This document shows positions 59,606 through 64,000 of a stretch of DNA of 64,000 nucleotides, one piece after another. Origin of the DNA: Psilocybe azurescens. Its lineage: Eukaryota; Basidiomycota; Agaricomycetes; Agaricales; Agrocybaceae. The position numbers and the translations under genes are program-made. Position 1 is the stretch's first letter, and every line of letters starts with the position of its first letter. The DNA lies in NCBI GenBank assembly GCA_023853785.1, contig JAJIRX010000829.1, positions 186,001-250,000 on the forward strand, read 5' to 3'. The notes beneath the pieces are model-generated. The model was given only the letters and a program-made list of their open reading frames with translations. It was not told the origin of the DNA and searched no databases.

Positions 59606-60420
59606 TCATGATTCACTTCCTGATGCGTCTACCCTCGTTTCGTGCAAGTCCATATTAGGTATCTGACTGGGTAACCGTTGGTTTCTCCACCATAGCGCCG
59701 GCCGTCCATGTTGTCCCAGCATATGTCTTTCCCAGCGTACTTCCATTTGTCCCAGAAAAAGACCTTGAGCTCCAGACAGAGCAGGATTACACAGCGCTGC
59801 ACCCAGATTATCAAGAGGTTTGGGGGAATCAACGCTGTCTTCAGAATCCGCATCTGAGATAGGATGATCTTCCGAGCGAGGTAAATGCAGCAGCAAGAAA
59901 GGGATGGGTGATGAATGAGCACGTAGAAGGGCCGATTTCGTGAAGGGTGATTCGGAAATCAGGAGAGCCACCATCGGAATTTGGGACTGTCCAAGAATAG
60001 ATGATTCTGTCTCTTCTTCATGGGAGAGTATAGTCGAGGGCATCGTCATAAACCGATACACAACACCCTCTAACTCGCGGACATAGCCTGGCCCCATTTT
60101 CTTCTTTTCTGCTTTGCATTGCCCCAGGATGCGTATCCGGCGTCTTTGTGTGGATGACGTCGGGTCTGTCGCATCGCCATCATTTGGAAGCCACCACCAC
60201 CCCACGAGGTCGATTCCACCATCTTCTTTGCCTCCGACGCGTTTGAGCGACATGGACATTGTCTGCTCCAAGAGCTTGAGAGATCGTTCTTCGAACGCGT
60301 TGCCTTTGTGAACTGCACTCATTTCGGTGGAATAGAAACATATCGGGAAGTAATGGTGCGTCTGAAGTGACCAGTCAGACCGAGTCGACTGAGATTCGAT
60401 AAGGCCAGTCTCGTTAGCAT
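59606..60420 (-). CDS. RRG7: RRG7-like mitochondrial protein with restriction-endonuclease fold
   Basis: Family required for respiratory growth in yeast; exact activity unknown. ATG 60420 starts a short exon MLTRLALSNLSRLGLT, an Arg-rich mitochondrial presequence. A 59-nt intron (60371-60313, GTCACT..GCAG) follows. Exon 2 runs VHKGNAFEERSLKLLEQ to the stop at 59606, total 251 residues with matching phase. The PD-(D/E)xK core is visible: KRVGGKEDGGIDLVGWW supplies the Asp and ILGQCKAEKKK the Gln-x-Lys, then GPGYVRELEGVVYRF. The alternative, starting at an internal ATG (60322) without the presequence, is less likely for this family. Confidence 0.82.
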
Positions 60421-60845
60421 GATACGAAACTGCATGCAAGAAGATTAGAACCGAGTTGATACATGGTTTAATGTCATATTAGGGACAGAAAAGGAACGAA
60501 CCATAACAGCCAAAGCGAGATTACCCCAGAGACATTCAATGTACCGAACTCATAAGCCTGGAACGGGAACCATAGTCAACAGGATCACGACCGCAAAATG
60601 TTCGCAAGCGGCAAAATGAACTGCATGTGACCATGGTATTAGAGCATGTGACCTCTGGTAATAGCGCGACTTGCATTCCGTGAATAGACCATGAAATTTG
60701 AATCCTGCAGATGTATTATTATGAGATATTTCACTGTGCATACAACATAGATGTGTTTAGTGAAGCAATTTCTCAGTTCATATAATCAGTCTGTTCACAA
60801 CTTGTGAGTCCCTATATCTAATGTCTCCAAAATACTCTCTGTGGT
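60421..60845. other. Spacer, no gene recognised
   Basis: Promoter side of the RRG7-like gene and the downstream flank of the SDR fragment. Nothing else seen. Confidence 0.4.
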
Positions 60846-61187
60846 TGCTCTGTGGTTTGCCAGAGTTCGACAGCGAGATCATCTTGCTTAGCATTGTCGC
60901 TAATCTCGCACAAATACCTACTGGCTCCAAATAAGCATCTTTTTATATTTCTCTGGAAAGTTGCGGACAAAAAGCAAAGCTGCAGCAAAGCATGTTGTAT
61001 ATGAGCTGGGTTCAGGGCGCATGAAGAAGAGTTCCATGATGGGGTTGGCGACGACTGGCCATGGAGTGTGGTCTGAAAAGGTGTTAACCTCTCCGGGATG
61101 AATTATGATTGATAGTATTGAGATATTAGATGGGTCCAACCTCCTCTGAAGTTCACGCACGAAGAGTGCACATGCTAATTTGATCAT
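60846..61187 (-). pseudogene. SDR C-terminal fragment
   Basis: The minus strand reads MIKLACALFVRELQRRLDP, then ISILSIIIHPGEVNTFSDHT and FAAALLFVRNFPEKYK, matching the region after the catalytic Lys of the SDRs at 32131-33484 and 36990-38376. The next expected text appears in a second frame (AYLEPVG) and a third (EISDNAKQDDLAVELWQTTE). The cofactor loop, NNAG and catalytic Tyr exons are absent upstream. A truncated, frameshifted copy. Confidence 0.8.
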
Positions 61188-62060
61188 AGCTATATCGCAC
61201 TGATGAGTATTGCAGGACTTAGAAGTGTAATATTATAATGAATACCATAGTACAATCAGTCAGGATAGAACTCTGGCGAATTTGTGGTTGAAGTCTTCCA
61301 TGTTGGTGAACTTTAAACTAGGGTTCAATGCTCGTTTGGCTGCATGAGCAACTGACCCCCTAGCTATTCGGATAAGAGTAGTTGAAAATGCTTTTTCAAT
61401 TTCCATACCGATATAATTCGCACATCAGAATTTTTCTCCTTTGATGTCGCTATCATCAGAGGTAACAATGTTTGAATAAACACGAATATGACTGAACTTG
61501 GCGTCAGTCGCACGTCCTGAGTTTGAGCAGAATTATATGACAGAGCTTATGCTTGAGATAAAAGTGTGTCACTGCTTCAATTGCAGAGCTTGGTAGGTAG
61601 GAAAACATGCACCGTCCTTTGTTTTCTCGTATGCGCTGGCTAATCTAGGTTGCCTTTTATCACCTGTTTACTCAAGCAGATATCTGATGCCAAAAGAACT
61701 CACTGAGCTGCATTATTAACTATGAAGGGACTTGGAGATGAAAACCCTTTCAGAAATTGTGGAACCTACTCAAAATGTCAAGCCAATTTTCTTATTTCAA
61801 GAACTCCTCTGCCGTCTTTTTGGCCCATCTTGGATCACTGAAGTTCACATACAACAATACCGCTTCTTAGAACATGAACAGCTAACTCGGGCTGATCCAA
61901 AACAAAATACTTACCATGACCTTCATGTCTGCATTACCGATGACTTTCAAGATACATACCATTCCTCAGAGATATCTGAGCATCATCCCGTGGTTAAATG
62001 GTCAATCAGGCACGTACAATGGTGTCTGATCAGCTGAATTGAATGTGTAGGATAAACAGT
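61188..62060. other. Spacer with one unassigned open frame
   Basis: From ATG 61738 the plus strand has an open frame to 62037 (about 99 residues, with FLFQELLCRLFGPSWITEVH) of plausible composition but no recognised family. It may be a remnant exon. Otherwise nothing seen. Confidence 0.3.
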
Positions 62061-63259
62061 AGTACATCCAAGGTCTTCGAGCACCCGTTCGACCTGACAA
62101 AAGTACGCCTGCAGTCCCAGCTCCTCGACTCGACAGCGAGGTTTAGTGGCCAATCGATTGTCTGACGCAGACGTGGAAGAAGGAGGGTGTGAGGGGGCAT
62201 TATCGTGTGCGTCATTTTCGTTTGTTTTTTCCCCTTTCTATGAGATTTTCTATTTTATGCATGCCGCTTTTCTCTCCCTCTCTCCTGTTTTTGTATCTTT
62301 TTCAGGGTGTACTGACCTATGTGTGCCCCATCCATATATTGCCTACTAGCACCCGTCGTAGGCGCCATGGCTGAGAAAGCGTCGCTCTTCGTGGCCTACA
62401 GCGAATTCCAATACCTCATTCGTAGGGTAACCAGCCGGACGGTGGACGACAAGCTTCCGCTATAACACATCGTGTTGGCGGCTGCAGGAGCAGGCACTGT
62501 GGCGAGTTTCATTCTGTGCGTCTCTGCTGTTTTTTCTCCTTTCTTTTTTTTTTCCCTACCTTGTTCGTCCTGAACATGACTGAAAAAAACCGAAAAATAG
62601 CACCCCAATCGAACTCGTCAAGTGTAAAATGCAAGTCCAAATGCAAGTCCCTCAATCATCTTCCATCGCCTCCGCCGTGCCCCCTACACGCGCCCTCCCC
62701 GATCCCATCGCTGTCTTCCTGTCCGTCATCCGCACGACGGGCGTGCGCGGGCTGTGACTCGGGCACGCTGGCACGCTCATCTGCTGCATGGTTCGGCACG
62801 AAGGAATATGTGGCGTCGGTGCTGCTCGCGCGGCGGTGGCGGGCGTCTGTGTTGTACGCTTCGGATGAGAACGAGGTGGGCGGGGTGGATGAGTGCGGTG
62901 ACGAGAAGAATAAGAAGGAGATTGGACTACGACCATGGGAGTCGGCGCTCTCGGACGCCTGCGCACGCGCCGCGTTCAACCTCGTGCTCTTTCCCGCCCA
63001 CACCATCAAGAGCGCGATGCAGACCGCCGAGGAGCTGCGGCCATTTGCTAGCACTCTTCCTGGCGGGACTGCAAATACACCATCAAACACCCCGAAACCG
63101 ACGTTCGGAGGGATATTCATGGCGATGTACCACGCGCAGGGCGTGAAGGAGCTCTACGCGGGCTGTAGGATCATAGTCGCAAGGAACATCCCGAGCAGTG
63201 CGATTATTTTCTTAATTATGATGGGTGGAGGAAGCATTTTGGATGACAGAGGACCATGA
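62061..63259 (+). pseudogene. Mitochondrial carrier pseudogene, ORT1-like
   Basis: The parent family exchanges metabolites such as ornithine across the inner mitochondrial membrane. First repeat: FEHPFDLTKVRLQSQLLDST (Px[DE]xx[KR] signature), then one missing base before the text equivalent to CLTQTWKKEG. Second repeat: MAEKASLFVAYSEFQYLIRR, a TAA at about 62463, AAGAGTVASFIL, and after an intron TPIELVKCKMQVQMQ. A TGA stands where the family has Trp (GVRGL-stop-LGHAGTLI, about 62756). Third repeat: AAWFGTKEYVASVLLARR, FNLVLFPAHTIKSAMQTAEE (signature Asp replaced by His) and GVKELYAGCRIIVARNIPSS. At least two stops, frame changes and a lost signature residue indicate real decay. Confidence 0.82.
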
Positions 63260-63299
63260 TTTACTTAGATTTTATTTACATATTACGGGATTTCTCGGT

Positions 63300-64000
63300 C
63301 GTGGTTAACGTATTTCTATCAGCCTCCGGGGGAAGCATGATAGAAAGGTCAAAATCCATGGTTGCATATAAGAGAGGCACTTCCTCGATCGTAAACGGCT
63401 CCGTGTATTACTTCGAGGCACGGAGAAGACGTTACGGTAGGCGAAATGATTTACTTCAGAGTGATGGCCTATAAGAGAACGTAAAAAACATGGCCAACAA
63501 AAGAAAAAGAATAGACATAATGAACAATGTTGTGTTTATGTAGATAGGAAAAAGCGTACATAGGTATTGGTTAGCCAGATTGCATATGGCAGTTGAGAAT
63601 CGCACTTTCAATATCGAATGCATCAAGAAGATGGCGTCATGCATGCGTTGCATAGAGGGATGAATTATCCCAGTACCCCATCTTGAAATTTAACATGGTG
63701 CGCAGAATCGAGGTTTACTCAGACGACATACCGTGGCATAACGGCAAACCAGAAGCCTTCGACGGGAAACAGGTCTAAAACTGAGATTATGCAGTTCTCC
63801 TTCAAGGTCTCTAGCTTCTGCTGACTTAAGAATTGCAGGATGCGATATTCGTCTGTCTCCGCTCGCACAATTTTGATTGCAACATGTAGGTTGAGAGAAT
63901 CTTGGGCAAATGCAACTTTCCCCTGAGAAAGGTAAAGGCCTTAGAAACTAATTTATATGAGACAGTGGAAGGGCTCACAGTGATCGCCTGGACTTTCTGT
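63300..64000 (-). pseudogene. Protein-kinase-like gene, partial and degenerate, cut by the right edge
   Basis: The minus strand enters at the right edge with a short exon (about 64000-63978). Exon 63922-63732 encodes GKVAFAQDSLNLHVAIKIVR (subdomain II Lys), DEYRILQFLSQQ, ISVLDLFPVEGFWFAVMPR. A further piece (about 63684-63624) gives WGTGIIHPSMQRMHDAIFLM. The catalytic-loop HRD expected next is not found; after an acceptor near 63472 the text is HHSEVNHFAY and, one frame off, LLYATMDFDLSIMLPPE. Loss of the loop plus a frame change suggests an inactive copy of a kinase family abundant in Agaricomycetes. The 5' end lies outside the window. Confidence 0.65.

Noticed and set aside
62516..63259. 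A single 247-codon open frame as an intact gene
   Set aside because: Its first third reads intron and a wrong frame of the carrier; only the later part is carrier-like, and upstream exons have stops.

Overview
The window reads as nuclear DNA of a mushroom-forming basidiomycete (Agaricomycetes). Genes are split by many short introns of about 50-70 nt with GT..AG ends. Several gene families are ones familiar from that class: an expanded-type G-alpha subunit with a long helical-domain insert, a bZIP factor with a poly-Q tail, a multi-finger C2H2 protein, F-box proteins, clustered aldo/keto reductases, and decayed protein-kinase and mitochondrial-carrier copies. All gene models were made by hand from reading frames, splice sites and family memory. 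No search was run.

Layout. 1-5 kb: the end of a gene cut by the left edge, coding debris, an intron-bearing tRNA-Lys(CUU), and a frameshifted gene of a basidiomycete family of unknown function. 6.1-8.6 kb: bZIP factor. 12.3-14.4 kb: a ten-exon gene for a disordered protein whose introns are all phase 1. 16.3-22.4 kb: a phi-like glutathione transferase, then aldo/keto reductase 1 (+), a reductase pseudogene (-) and reductase 2 (-). 23.1-24.8 kb: an eIF4E/4EHP-type cap-binding protein. 25.9-26.3 kb: two tRNA-Lys(UUU). 26.9-28.8 kb: a degenerate C2H2 zinc-finger locus with two coding minisatellites. 29.5-38.4 kb: F-box protein, EthD-like barrel protein, SDR 1, an FMN alpha-hydroxy-acid oxidase and SDR 2, the last four resembling a small metabolic neighbourhood. 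39.3-46.2 kb: a small five-exon gene, a RAD5-type SNF2/RING helicase and mitochondrial ribosome recycling factor. 47-48.4 kb: inverted pseudogene fragments. 50.8-52.3 kb: a second F-box protein. 56.9-60.4 kb: a 17-exon G-alpha gene and an RRG7-like mitochondrial nuclease-fold protein. 60.8-64 kb: an SDR fragment, a mitochondrial carrier pseudogene and a degenerate kinase running off the right edge.

Three themes recur. First, very small exons are needed to complete essential motifs: 11 nt in the Walker A of the helicase, 4 nt in switch II of G-alpha, 27 nt in reductase 1, 16 nt in SDR 2. Second, several otherwise intact genes are off by one base, mostly in mononucleotide runs, which looks more like consensus sequence error than decay. 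Third, true decay is also present (carrier, reductase, SDR, kinase and zinc-finger copies), so the two must be separated. No RNA virus, plasmid, CRISPR array or intact transposon was seen.
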